Assembly: GCA_037126765.1 (NCBI GenBank)
Contig: JBBCBC010000012.1
Span: 744,001-808,000 of the forward strand
Reading direction: 5' to 3'
DNA from: Stenogyne calaminthoides
Taxonomy: Eukaryota; Streptophyta; Magnoliopsida; Lamiales; Lamiaceae
Length of the DNA stretch: 64,000 nt
Shown here: piece after piece, positions 12,410 through 23,175 of the stretch
Position numbering within the stretch: position 1 is the stretch's first letter
Layout: each line of letters starts with the position of its first letter
The notes under the pieces: model-generated
Told to the model about the DNA's origin: nothing
Seen by the model: only the letters and a program-made list of their open reading frames with translations
The model's database searches: none
Translations under genes and position numbers: made by a program

Positions 12410-12677
12410 TGAAAGGTGTGGGATTGAAGAAGTCTACTCAAAAAAGGGGTAAGGGGAGAGTGGCGGCAACTAATGCACACTAGGATATTCCATCTGAAGC
12501 TGATCGTAGACATAGCACATCAGAAAGATGTACGATGAGTTTTTCTGAAGAGACTCGGAATAGATTTTTCCAAAATCCGGGCCATACCGACACAAATTCC
12601 CCCAAAACTTCAACTTCAAAGCCCAAGAGGCCCCACCTTCTGATGTCCCGCATTGCAACAGTACAGCTAGTTCAAGT

Positions 12678-13515
12678 ATGCCGCCCAATTTTCAAACGAA
12701 TATTAACTATCCAATACAGTTTTTTAAGTCTCCGGTGGAGGACGATATTCCTCCATATATTAGAAATTATATTCATTCATACAATGATGTAATTGGAGAC
12801 GGGAACTGCGGATTTAGAGTTGTTGCACTCGCAATCTACGGAAGCGAGGACCACTGGCCCACGGTACGAATGGATCTTTTTAAAGATCTGCAAATAAGAC
12901 GTGATTTATATGAAAACGTTTTACGTGGTTACACAACCATGTCAGAGTTGGAAAAATCACTTAATCACTTCCGCGATTATGCCACAATTGATAAATGGTT
13001 TTCATTACCTGAACATAGATACTTGGTTGCAACCACATATAACGTTTTCGTAATGTCATTTAGTGAACATGACGTACATTTTTGTCTTCCCTCAATAACA
13101 GATAAATATCGAGGACTTTCGACCCTCAAATTGGTCTTAGGGAGCGTGCACAACAATTCTCATTGGATATTGGTAAGAAAAAATTATATTAATGTTATTT
13201 TATAAAAAATTTATTTATGTATTTTATTTAATTATAATTATAATTTTTTAACTGTAATTTCAGTTGCATATGACAATCGACGAGCATCTAGTACCGTTTA
13301 TATCTGCATACTGGGAACGCGGACATGACCCTTCTGTAAATGGTATACATTTAGAATTTGAAAGCAGGATAGAGCTATACCGTAGATTACACGAATCGGA
13401 TGCACCGCGACGTGAGTATAATTATAGGTCTAGAAATAACGAGAAAGACAAATATTATATATTTTTTTAATATTTAATACATTTTTTTCTAGCAGCACGT
13501 CGCAGTCCATTCTCG
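12678..13515 (+). pseudogene. OTU-like cysteine protease domain of the MULE-OTU gene
   Basis: The frame at 12678-13172 has GDGNCGFRVVA (residues about 42-52), with the Asp and nucleophile Cys of OTU proteases, and ends at NSHWILV, which carries the catalytic His. An intron follows (donor GTAAG at about 13173, acceptor TTTCAG before 13264). The next exon, ITIDEHLVPF-like to DAPRR, ends at a second donor (GTGAGT near 13411). A short final exon (ARRSPFSD) stops near 13520. OTU domains remove ubiquitin. Here the role in the transposon is unknown. The domain itself looks nearly intact, although its upstream parts are broken. Confidence 0.8.
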
Positions 13516-13520
13516 GATTG

Positions 13521-13975
13521 AAATTATGTAATGTGTATATATATTTTTTTCATATAATGTGAATAATATTTTAAATTTTCATGTTTAAATTGATAATTGA
13601 ACTAATATTTTTCAATTAATGAATTAATACTTTATAACCAACTAACTAATACTTTTCAATTGATGAACTAATCCCCCTTATATCTAGTTACCAATCTTTC
13701 TAATCCTACGTGGCTCACTAGAGATCTCACTATTTCAAATTCTAATTTTCTCCTAATTCCACATTTTTTATTAAATTTTTTATCTAATAAAACTGCTGTG
13801 AACGTGATTCCACCTACTTTTTTGAAACCACATCTATAGTCCAAAATGTTTAATTACAAATGTTAATATCTCACGTATTGTTTAAATGACAAGTAATTAA
13901 ATAAATGCCAAATAACTTAATTCTAATTTAATGAAAACAGAAAAAATAAAAAAAAACATAAAAAAAAATAAAAAT
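13521..13975. other. AT-rich intergenic sequence, no gene seen
   Basis: No coding similarity or clear repeat recognised. Confidence 0.5.
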
Positions 13976-14140
13976 TGTGTTGCATGGACCGCGCGACACA
14001 GCTTTTCCTGTCGCGTGGAGAGTGCGACACAACATTCCCTGTTGCACGGACGGCGCGACACCAGAAAATTAAAAAAAAAATTGTGTCGCATGGACCGCGC
14101 GACACAGCTTAGTCCTATCGTGCGGCGGGCGCGACACGGG
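13976..14140. repeat. GC-rich repeat of TGTCGC/GCGACA dyads
   Basis: Within very AT-rich DNA, the string GCATGGACCGCGCGACACAG occurs twice, 104 bp apart (from about 13983 and 14087). Between and after the copies, further GCGACA and TGTCGC motifs face each other and could fold into hairpins. Open frames here on both strands are by-products of the repeat. Confidence 0.7.
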
Positions 14141-14693
14141 TACGAGGTTATGTCGTCTCACAAGTCAAAAGTGTGTATTTAGCATAACTCGTAATTTTGC
14201 AATAATCTCTTGTGTCAGAAATAAATAAAGCTGCGAACAATTATTGGAAATGCACGTCAAATTTGTAAGGTATACAAGAAGTAGTTGGGTTTTTTTTTTT
14301 TTTTGACAAAAGAAGATTTTATAAAAGAAAATGGCCAACTATTTAACATATGAAAAAAGGAAAATCTCAAGAATATGTAGACCAGTAGCCTGATTTGTGC
14401 TATAACTTAACAATTTTACCAATTTAAAAATATAGGACAATATATATTTTAAAATATATGTAAATATAAAATAATATATTTTAAAATCTGTAATTTAGGA
14501 CAATTGAGTCCAAATTAATCAAGCCCAAATATGATTTGATATAGTTTCAATACAACATTTAATTTGTCAATTTTAGTTGTTTCATTCAAGAGTATTAGAG
14601 GCATTAATTTAGTTAAAAACAATTAATGAGACTCAAAATAAGCTAATTGGGCACTATTTTGATTAATTTTCTCCCCTATTACAACCAATAACC
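14141..14693. other. AT-rich intergenic sequence, no gene seen
   Basis: A poly(T) run followed by GACAAA (about 14290-14308) looks like the tail of a retroposed sequence. Nothing else was recognised. Confidence 0.45.
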
Positions 14694-14702
14694 AATTTTT
14701 AA

Positions 14703-15961
14703 GGGTAAATTGCAGATTTGGTCCCAAGAGATTGGGTCCAAAACAGTTTTGGTCCCGAGGTTTTAAAATCAATGATTTCAAAACCGGCCGGTTCAACAGT
14801 TGGACGAGAACCGTACATAACCGGTTAAAAAACCCAACCGGATTTAGGGTTGAACCGGTCAAAACCCGGTTCAACCGGAAAAAACCGATTTTTCTTTCTT
14901 TTTTTTTAAAATTAAATTATTAATTTATATTAAATATTTAAAATTTTAAATCTATATTTCTCTCACATTTTACTCCAACACTTTCGATGTGGGATAAATG
15001 TATGAGGTGGGACAAAATTTATAAAATATGATATGAAAAGTTATAAAATATATAATTAAATTTTTGTAGGTGTATACTTATTTTATTTTTTAGATAAACA
15101 TAGAAAGCGGTTGAACCGGTTGGTTGAGGTCCCGGTCCGGCCGATTGAACGGTCCGACCGGTTGAACCGTGCCCCGGTGGTGTGGTCCGTCGGGTTCGAT
15201 CAGGGTTCGATTATGAAAACATTGTTTAAAATGGTCATTTTGAGCGGTTTTTGGTTCCAACCAAGTTAGTCAAATGGATGGAAACCGTTAGTTGACCAAA
15301 ATATTATGGGACCAAATTTACAAAATTGAGGGAAATGATGCTAAAAATTAATTAATTATATACATAATCAACATGAATTCATAAATTACAAATTAATTGT
15401 AAAATTATATATAATTTAAATATTACTACAAAAATAAAAAAAAAATTGTAAACTAAATAATAATTTATGGAAAATTCTTGAAATTAATATACTTTTGTAA
15501 AATTTTTGTAAAATATTTGTGGATAGTTGAAATATACTAAAATTAATATTAAATTTATAGCTAGGTCTTGTATGCATCAAGTGCAAAATCAAGACTCTAT
15601 AGTGTATTTTTAAAACATACAACTTGTTGCACTGAATCATACAACTTGTTTGCACTGACAATACGAATATAAATTATGAAAAATAATGAATAAATTTATG
15701 AAAAATCTCAAAGTTACACTAAATAGATTATAAATTAATTATAAAATTGTAATTAATAAATTATAAATTAATTATTTAAAATCTGAAAACTACATTGAAA
15801 AAGGAAAAAAATTATTTTTTTGGACCAAATCTGCACTTAACGGCTCGTGTGACTCACTTCCGTTAGAAATGGACGGAAAATCTTATGGGACCAAATTTGT
15901 CGAAAAAAATGATCATTTTGCAATTTAATCATTCTCTTGGGACCAAAAGTGCAATTTACCT
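14703..15961. mobile_element. Non-autonomous MULE-like element with 9-bp target duplication
   Basis: The ends are inverted: GGGTAAATTGCA.(A)TTTGGTCCC on the left, and the complement of AGGTAAATTGCACTTTTGGTCCC on the right. Both are flanked by the perfect 9-bp repeat AATTTTTAA (14694-14702 and 15962-15970). A 9-bp duplication is typical of Mutator-like elements. The interior has no transposase. It contains the nested hAT element at 14770-15224. Confidence 0.85.
14770..15224. mobile_element. hAT-type non-autonomous element nested in the MULE
   Basis: The inverted ends CAATGATTTCAAAACCG and CAATGTTTTCATAATCG (complement at the right) enclose 455 bp, flanked by a perfect 8-bp duplication TTTAAAAT (14762-14769 and 15225-15232). 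Eight-base duplications and CA.TG ends fit the hAT superfamily. The subterminal regions are rich in CCGGTT/AACCGG motifs, which could bind transposase. No ORF. Confidence 0.85.
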
Positions 15962-15970
15962 AATTTTTAA

Positions 15971-16367
15971 TCTCTATTTATTCCAAGATTAGACTAAAGC
16001 ACTAATTAATAATGTAACTAAATCTCCCTTTAGTACGTAGTTGTACTATGAAAAGATAGTTACGTTGCAAATTAGTTATATGATAAAATTCTTGTGCGTA
16101 ATTAAGATTAACTGTATAATGTATGTAAATCACGTTATTATTTGATGCTATACATATGTTTCACGTTAAGCTTAATTTATATCTAACACCTTGTCTGCTT
16201 AAAACCGGTGCATTTTGTGTGATGTTGTTCTAGTTTCTGATCTTTGCCTTTTGATTTATGATTAAAAAAATAAAAAATTAGATTGTAACATTCAAATTTA
16301 ATGTATATTATTCCCTCGAAAGTACCAATCTGACTAAACACAACAATCAAGTTTGCTTCATATATTT
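15971..16367. other. AT-rich intergenic sequence, no gene seen
   Basis: No feature recognised. Confidence 0.5.
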
Positions 16368-16550
16368 TTTTTTATCGAACAAAGTTAGTTGTTAGTAGTT
16401 AAAGACACCAAGACCCAAACACTCCACTTTAATTCACCAATCCACTTTATAACTCTCATAACTCCAATTAGTTAAAGAATCGAACCAGGTCTCCATTTCA
16501 ATCGGGAGCCAGGTGACCAGGTGGGCTAACATTTACCAAAGTAAAGAGAG
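16368..16550 (-). mobile_element. tRNA-derived SINE-like element
   Basis: On the minus strand an A-box-like TAGCCCACCTGGTCACC (about 16518-16534) is followed by a B-box-like CTGGTTCGATTC (about 16467-16478), then unrelated body sequence and an A-rich tail (about 16367-16376). This order is that of a tRNA-derived SINE. Clear target duplications were not found. It lies about 360 bp beyond the WRKY stop codon, in the same orientation. Confidence 0.5.
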
Positions 16551-16910
16551 AAATATATAGCATAAAATTTTCAACAATTTTCATTCGGCAGTCTAGCTAG
16601 CAGCTCTTAAAATCCACCCTCTTTCACCCACAAGCAACAATAATTTACTACACAATAGTATAATATCTTCTGTTACATTTTGTCTACCAAATGTAAAAGA
16701 GATATAGCACCATTGTGATGCAAGTGTCCCAATCGAACAAGAATTCATCAACAAGCGCAAAAATTAAATATTTTCGTCGTCAAAACTCAATGTTTCTCAC
16801 CATCTCTCGAGTTTGAATCCCTTCAAACTCCGCATTCGAAGCGAATTTGCACCAATTGCTTATCATTTCAAGATTCCAAATATATCCTCAATGTACAAAA
16901 ATCAATCATT

Positions 16911-19085
16911 CTACAAATTGTTTGGTTGAAGAAACTTTCCAGAAATAGCAGCTGCCAAAGCTGCTTTAAAAGTGGGATCTCTAGTTAGAGTAGAAGTCAT
17001 TTGTTCCACAAAGTAGTGTTGGAATTGTGGTGGCTCTACTCTGCCTCTCAAGCTGCTCGTTTCTTCGGTCTTTGGCTTCGTGAGATCAATAGTGATCGTT
17101 GGTGCAGACGAGGCCACGTTCCCTAGAGGTGAGCTACGACTAGGGGTCCCGTTCGTCTCGACTTTTGGTGGGTGTGGATGATTGTGCTCCCCTTCATAAG
17201 TTGCAACTACTATAGATTGATCTTTCACACTTCTTTGAACCTTTATTGAGACATACATCTTTTTAGAACTCAATCTTGATCACTAAAAGTATGGGATATA
17301 ATCCAAAATAGTCTCATAACTTTTCACCTTTTTCAAAATGGTCCCAAAAAAGTTTAACGTACGAAATCGATCTCAATTTTACGTGAATTGTACAATTTTC
17401 GTCCCAAATTCTCCGGAATTGATGAAACAACGTTGTTTTTTTATCATCGTCTTACATGTGAGCATTAAATTCGGATATTTCAAATTAAAATACATGATAA
17501 AAAAAAATGGTGTCGTTTCATCAATTCCAGCAAATTTGGGACGAAAGTGGTAACTTCGCAAAGAATTGGGATCACTTTCATACATCAAACTATTTTAGGA
17601 TTATTTTGAGAAATGTGAAAAGTTATGGTACAATTTTGAATTTTGTCCCACTAAAATATCTATTCCTTATAAGGCAATTGTGATTTATTTTCAGAAAAAG
17701 TTGAGACCCTTTTGTATACCTTCTTTTTAACGGGACATGTGGGAGCAAAAGAGCACTTGAAGTAAGCTCTAGGAGAAGGGTTGTCTCTGGTCACCTTCTG
17801 TCCATATTTTCTCCATTGATATCCATCCTTAACTATCTGCACATTTTTCTTAATGTAAATAATGAGAACAAATTTTTTTCTCTATAAATAAAGAGTTTGA
17901 GCAACTAATAAAAAAATCAACCATGATTTCTTTATCCTAATTACTAAAATTTGTATGACTCCGTCTCACTGTAAAAAAGGAGTACTCCCCCGTTCCTAAT
18001 TACTTGTCTTACTAGCTATATCCAAAACAATATTCCTAATTATTAGTTATTTTGCTATTTACCCCTTTTTTTTCCACCAATACGTTAACAAATAATAACC
18101 ATATTCTTGATAGTGTGATATCCTAATTAATCAAGATATAATGTTCTTTCCATATCATAATTAATGAAAATTAATTTATGTGAAAGCAGAGAGATAATTA
18201 GGAAAGGAGGGAGTACTTTTCAACTAAAAAAGAAGTAATGTGTAATAAAAGTAATGCGACGGTGAAAGTAACACATATTTTTTTCTTAATAAAACCTTTT
18301 CTTACAATATTATTTTAAAAAGTATCACTTTTTACCATAAAAGTATTAATTTTTTACTTAAAAATTACTATGTTTTACTATATAGTAAACTTTTTTCATG
18401 AGACCGTTTCATACGAGAGAATTAATGTTGACTTACGAGGCTCGTATCGGATGCTTCCGTTCGGTGATGAACCTGCGAAATCTTCGCCTTGATCACTTCC
18501 TCGTGCCGTTTCTTGGACGAGTCCTCGTCGCTCGAGCTACTCTCCGACGGGCCAACGTTTCCGGTCCCATCAATAACGTTACCGTTATCTTGACCGCCAT
18601 TATTATTATTATTATTGATACTGCTTTCCCCCGCTGATTTCCTCTTCTTTGACATACTTTTGCTCGTGTACGTAGCTAACTGATTTCTCAACTCATTGTA
18701 ATTCTCACACATCACCGTTAACAATTCCGTTAGTTTCTTATTCTCTGCGTTAACTCTGTTTAATTCCTCTATCAAAGCCCCCCTCTAAACATAACACAAC
18801 AAAATAGAAAAATAAGATAAAGAAAAAAAAAACACCTTCAGTGTGTGTTTCTGTGTGCAGGAAAATTGATATGTTAATGATTGTTTTCTGTCCTTAAAAG
18901 ACTTTTAGTTGGAGAAGCTTAAATGAACGTGATTTCTTTCTTTCGATTTTCATGTAGTAAATGGATCAAAGTGATGCTTAATTAATTACCTCTAATTGAG
19001 CATGAGTTGCATTTCTTTCTTCAAGAATTCTGAGAGGCTTGGAATTTAGATCCAATGAAGTATTTAGCAAACTTGTGAATTCCAT
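16911..19085 (-). CDS. WRKY transcription factor, group IIa (WRKY40-like), four exons
   Basis: Exons on the minus strand: 18990-19085, 18437-18784, 17720-17836 and 16911-17240 (stop TAG at 16911-16913). All introns are GT-AG and phase 0, giving 296 residues, close to Arabidopsis WRKY40 (about 300). Exon 1 carries SLDLNSKP, a DLNxxP (EAR-type) repression motif. Exon 2 has a leucine-zipper-like stretch (about residues 36-70), a KKRKS basic cluster and a Ser/Asp-rich [11 protein letters not shown] segment. WRKYGQK follows at the start of exon 3, and the zinc finger is CX5C, then X23, then HNH. The last intron falls just before VQR, as in groups IIa/IIb. It should bind W-boxes (TTGAC) in the nucleus and most likely repress or tune defence and abscisic-acid responses. 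No disabling change is visible. Exon joins are inferred from sequence. Confidence 0.92.
17293..17649. mobile_element. MITE in intron 3 of the WRKY gene
   Basis: The inverted ends GGGATATAATCCAAAATAG and GGGACAAAATTCAAAATTG (complement at the right) both lead into CATAACTTTTCAC. An inner inverted pair (TCGTCCCAAATT and AATTTGGGACGA, about 17399 and 17532) makes the whole 357 bp nearly palindromic. Flanking ACTAAAAGTAT and ACTAAAATAT suggest a degenerate 9-10-bp target duplication, so it may be MULE-derived. It occupies most of the 479-bp intron. Confidence 0.7.
17985..18213. mobile_element. Stowaway-type MITE in intron 2 of the WRKY gene
   Basis: The ends CTCCCCCGTTCCTAATTA and CTCCCTCCTTTCCTAATTA (complement) are flanked by TA dinucleotides at 17983-17984 and 18214-18215. 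The CTCCCTCC end and TA target fit the Tc1/mariner-derived Stowaway family. Length 229 bp, no coding capacity. Confidence 0.85.
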
Positions 19086-19187
19086 CCGATTTTTTCTTGT
19101 GAATTTGATCAAGTATACATACAATATTAGTGCGTAATTGTTGAAGGAGTAGAACATGAAGAGAAGAATATAGATAATGGGGTTTTT

Positions 19188-19198
19188 GTATATATAGG
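19188..19198 (-). promoter_or_regulatory. TATA box of the WRKY gene
   Basis: CCTATATATAC on the minus strand, about 105 bp before the ATG at 19083-19085. Spacing leaves room for a 5' leader of roughly 70 nt. The longer in-frame upstream Met codons (up to 19217) overlap this box and are unlikely to be used. Confidence 0.6.
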
Positions 19199-19253
19199 CA
19201 AACACCAACCAACCCACAACTTGTAGGAAGCTACGTAGGGGGGGGAAGTGGAG

Positions 19254-19680
19254 AAATATATATATATAGTATCAAGATTTATCGCATCGAAAAATATGAT
19301 TTCAAGATAGTATATTAATATATACATACGACTTTTAAAATTTTTAGATGAAAATATATAAAATTTATACGAAAATATTTCGGTAAAAATTTTCAGATAG
19401 GCGAAAAATTTCGGTATAAAAAATATACGCCGATATACCGAAAATATTTTATACCGTATATATTGAAATTTTCATACGGTATCGGTATGTAAAATCGGCA
19501 TACCGAAAATTTTTATATAAACAAAACAATGAAATTTTTCGGTAAAAATTTCGATATTTTTTAAAAAAAAAAATTTTTTTGTATATACCCCCTGGGTGAA
19601 GTAGTATATATATATATAGTATATCATATTGATCAAGATAGTATATTAATATATACATACACTTTTTAGAAGTTTTAGAT
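19254..19680. repeat. CGGTATACCG-rich repeat flanked by a direct duplication
   Basis: CAAGATAGTATATTAATATA occurs near 19303 and again near 19635. The DNA between contains many copies of TTTCGGTA and its complement TACCGAAA. The arrangement suggests a small decayed transposon or a foldback just upstream of the WRKY promoter. The family was not identified. Confidence 0.5.
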
Positions 19681-19699
19681 TGGAATTTATATTACTCTA

Positions 19700-20000
19700 A
19701 AAAACAAAAGCATCACGGGTCGATTATTTAAGAAAAGTAAAAAATGTCGGTTGAATATAACAAAAAACAATCAAGTTTGAAAAATTGTTAATTTTAAATT
19801 TGGATAATTTTGATGGATATTTTTTTTATTTATTATTTAAATTCACATTCATACTCGATACATTTTATAAAAAAATCACGGGTGTAGAGGCAAGAAAAGT
19901 AAAACCTGTCGGTTGAATCTAACCTTGATATCAAGTCGTGCAAATTGTTAATTTTTTTGGATATATTGATGGATATTTTATTTATTTATTTTTAAAAATA
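19700..20000. repeat. Imperfect tandem duplication (about 165-bp period)
   Basis: A block starting ATCACGGGT and containing GTCGGTTGAAT..AAC and TTGATGGATATTTT appears twice in the same orientation (from about 19710 and 19876). Confidence 0.6.
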
Positions 20001-20198
20001 TTCGATTTTTAAAAAAATAAAGAGGCCGTGTGAATTAAATATGAACTCTTTTTTTCAAGTGTCACCTGAAAAAAATAAAGTTCAAGTGAATTTGGTTCAT
20101 AGAAGTAAAAATATTATAATATAAAGAAATAAGACTTTTTTTACCAAAAATATTAGTTGTACACATATTTTTTCGGATAGATAGAAGAATAAGACAAA

Positions 20199-20425
20199 GT
20201 TTTGTATGCACGAAGTGTACCGTGTAATTTAAGTGCACTTTTAAAAAGTTCAATTTGTTCTATTGAAATATTAAATTTATTTATATTGAACGTTCAATTT
20301 ATTTCACACTAAATAAGTTGCATAATTTAATATAAATAAATTGAATATTTCAATGAATCAAGTTGCGCGTTTAAAAATATATTTATGTTACACGATACAT
20401 CTTTTGCAGACTGAGACCTAATCTA
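20199..20425. mobile_element. Foldback MITE upstream of the WRKY gene
   Basis: The arms GTACCGTGTAATTTAAGTGC...TTCAATTTGTTCTATTGAAA and the complement of TTTCAATGAATCAAGTTGCG...ACACGATAC pair around a centre near 20315. A related single arm is seen near 15551-15640. No target duplication could be fixed. Confidence 0.55.
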
Positions 20426-20511
20426 AAAATTATAACGATAAAAATGTATGAATAGAGAAAAGGAAATGCATGTGACTTGTTAATAATGGAAAGAGAAATT
20501 GGTAGAGAAAC

Positions 20512-20577
20512 AGTCAAAGTCACGCCCACCTTTGGAAGAAGAAAAGAAGATGCATAACTCATATATACATATTGACC
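20512..20577. promoter_or_regulatory. Two W-box motifs upstream of the WRKY gene
   Basis: TTGACT (minus strand, 20512-20517) and TTGACC (plus strand, 20572-20577) are 55 bp apart, about 1.45 kb upstream of the start codon. WRKY genes are often self- or cross-regulated through such boxes. The distance and the frequency of this short motif keep the call tentative. Confidence 0.3.
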
Positions 20578-20919
20578 AGACCAACTAATCACCATATGGT
20601 TTTTTTTAATTATTTTCCATTTAAAATTAATATTGTACCAATTTTGTGAGTAGGAGAGAGTGGAGTAGACTAATATTAATTATTAATTAATTATTTAATG
20701 GATTGAGGCTGCAATGCATTTGGCGCATTTTCCACGTTACTCTTTTTTTTTTTTTCAATTCACACCTATCCAAATCCAACCACTCTGGCGACTATGATTA
20801 TTGTCGGAGTTGCAAATTTTCAGCACCGATATTTTCGAAATGTAATGATACCGAGAGCAATGAACTCTCATTAGGATATGATATCATGAAACTGGATCCA
20901 TATATATTAAATTGATCCA

Positions 20920-21090
20920 CAACTATCACTTTCGTTATCACAATTAATATCATTCTGTAATGTAAATCATATTTTTTAATTATCACGACTAATACACTTT
21001 TATAATATAAGTCATACATTTTATTATCACGAATAATATATTTTTTGTAGTGTATCATACATTCAGTTACTACCACTAATACCTTTAAAT
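20920..21090 (-). repeat. Short tandem repeat, unit about 50 bp (copy A)
   Basis: Three to four imperfect units, each with ATAT(A)AGTCATA and a TTATCACGACTAATA-like core. The same unit occurs in the opposite orientation at 21935-22115. Confidence 0.6.
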
Positions 21091-21934
21091 AATATGAAAC
21101 AATCTTTAGTTTTATAATCTACTTTTATGATGAAACTTATTCAATATATACCTTGCCTATCATATTTTCCGTTAAAATAAAACTCATTAAGAATTTGGGA
21201 TATAACTTATATTACAAAAACTCATAAGATGAGATTTAACATAAATCAACACCTACCCCTCTCAACTTGTTAAAGTGACAATGCCAAATTATATTTCATT
21301 TTATCGTAAGATCGTCTCATGCAAGTGTGTCTCAACTTATATATTCCTAACTCGGTCTACAAGCGAGATGGTCATAGTACAATCATTTTCAAATTATCGC
21401 AGATTCAAAGAATGGTTTTTGCAATTATCATGTCAAATTGTAAAAACTACGTAAATTATTAATAAATAGATTAGTGAAATTAGTGCATTCATTGAACATT
21501 AATAACTTAACAGAAGTACTAATTAAATGGCTTAATCAACATAAAAAAACCATAGAAAATTAAATATAACTATTGTGTTTAGAATGTTCAATTTGAATTT
21601 CGTAAAAGCTAGCTAGCTCGGGAGGAATTCAATAAAGTCGTAATCACGAGTTCATATCATCAATTAGCGTCGAACACAGATATTTGAACTTTCATTTAGA
21701 AATTTTCCAAATCTAACAAGAATTTCTCTCACCTGCAACATTTTTCTAACCAAACCTGTTAATTTATTTTATTTTTCCACGTATTTCACACGAATACACT
21801 ACATCCAACAGCCATAATAAGATAGAGTCTTCTTTATATCTTAATTTAAAAAAAAAAAAAAAAATCGGATGGTGAGGCATATCTAAATTTTTATGACAAA
21901 GTATCCTATGAACAAATTTCACACAAGAATATGT
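21091..21934. other. AT-rich intergenic sequence, no gene seen
   Basis: No coding similarity. It lies between the two inverted tandem arrays. Confidence 0.5.
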
Positions 21935-22115
21935 GAAATTAGTTAAGAAGTGTGACTTATATTACTAAAAGGTATTAATTGTGACTGAATGGTGCGACTT
22001 TTTATTATAAAGGGTATTACTCATAACACAGAAAGATGTGACTTATATTACAACATAATAACTGAAATGGTGTGACTTATATTACAAAAGGGTATTAGTC
22101 GTGATAACTGAAGGG
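21935..22115 (+). repeat. Short tandem repeat, unit about 50 bp (copy B)
   Basis: Units of GTGTGACTTATATTAC..AAGGGTATTA.T.GTGA repeat about four times. Inverted relative to copy A, with about 0.85 kb between. Confidence 0.65.
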
Positions 22116-22470
22116 TCATATTTGTAAAAAAAGAACAAATTTCACAACATATCAACTCAATTTTTATTCACTTGTTGGGATTTATAAAATTGAGAATTTG
22201 TTGATTAATTTCGACGCCAAAGAATCCATTATATGTCTTTAACAAAAATCGAACGTCCACCACTCTTGCATTTCAACCAAAATTAAATTATGCCCAACAA
22301 CGTGTGTCTCCCTTTAGTATTTTTTGTCTTATCTTATTAAGCTGTCAATGGGAACAAAATCTAATTAAGAATATAGGGAAAAAAACAAATTAAATGCAAT
22401 GAACTACGAACCGTGTCAAACTTGGCTAGTGTCCGTCCATAAATCATGCATGGTTGAAAAAAAAAACGTA

Positions 22471-23138
22471 TACAGTAAAAACTCCCTACGGTCATATTGT
22501 CGGGACCGGAAAAAAATATTACTATAGAAAAGTTATTCTTAAATAGAGTTTTACATAGAAAAATGATTTTTTTTTTAAATTATACATTCAATATAATACA
22601 TACTATACTATGTGTATGTAAATTTATTAACAAATTTATATATCTAATTAATATGAATTTAACTAAAATAAATACATACACTTTCAAATTATATAAAATA
22701 CATGTATCAACTAATATGCATGTATTTAAGAACTAAATAATAGTTATTGTTCACATGTGTGTAAATGTTTGTTCAATATTGAAGGATATAATCATTTTGG
22801 CTTCAACAAGAAGGTGTCTATACGGACGAATTATTACGTACACGCAAGTTGAATGATATAGTGATAAGACATAAAATTAAAATATCGTCACAATTAACCA
22901 TAGATAAATATTTTAGGCTATCTTAATTGTAATGATATATAAATTTATATATATATAGAATATAATTTATTCGTATATGGAGGCATAAATCTTTAAGACG
23001 GGACCGAAAAAAATATGTCTTATTACAATGTGGAGTTTATTCATAAATGTAACTGGTCCCAAGTTGGGACCGAGATTTTTTATTATTATAGAGAGTTTAT
23101 TCATATATAGAGTATTCATATACGAGATTTTTACTATA
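22471..23138. mobile_element. Non-autonomous DNA transposon with CAGTAAAA-type ends
   Basis: The left end ACAGTAAAAACTCC and the complement of the right end ATAGTAAAAATCTC match. Inside, GGGACCG motifs next to each end (22501 and about 23065) are also inverted. Elements with CAGTAAAACCTCTATAAAT ends and GGGACCG are widespread in plants. The superfamily and target duplication are not settled here. Confidence 0.6.
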
Positions 23139-23175
23139 TATGATTACTAGGTATTTATAGTGTTATCTCAACTTT

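Larger units (their letters stand above)
11100..13520 (+). pseudogene. MULE-type transposase pseudogene with C-terminal OTU domain
   Basis: Three blocks on one strand fit a single decayed plant gene: a MULE transposase core (11163-11540), a SWIM zinc finger (11894-12409) and an OTU-type cysteine protease domain (12678-13515) with GT-AG introns. Proteins joining MULE, SWIM and OTU domains are known from plant genomes. Stops in the core (near 11355 and 11560) and frame changes between blocks make it a pseudogene. No terminal inverted repeats were identified. Confidence 0.75.

Noticed and set aside
17338..17588. Overlapping frames on both strands in WRKY intron 3
   Set aside because: They are products of a palindromic MITE.
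18978..19217. A longer WRKY N-terminus starting at 19217
   Set aside because: The extra residues overlap the TATA box and have the character of untranslated AT-rich DNA. The Met at 19083-19085 fits the family.
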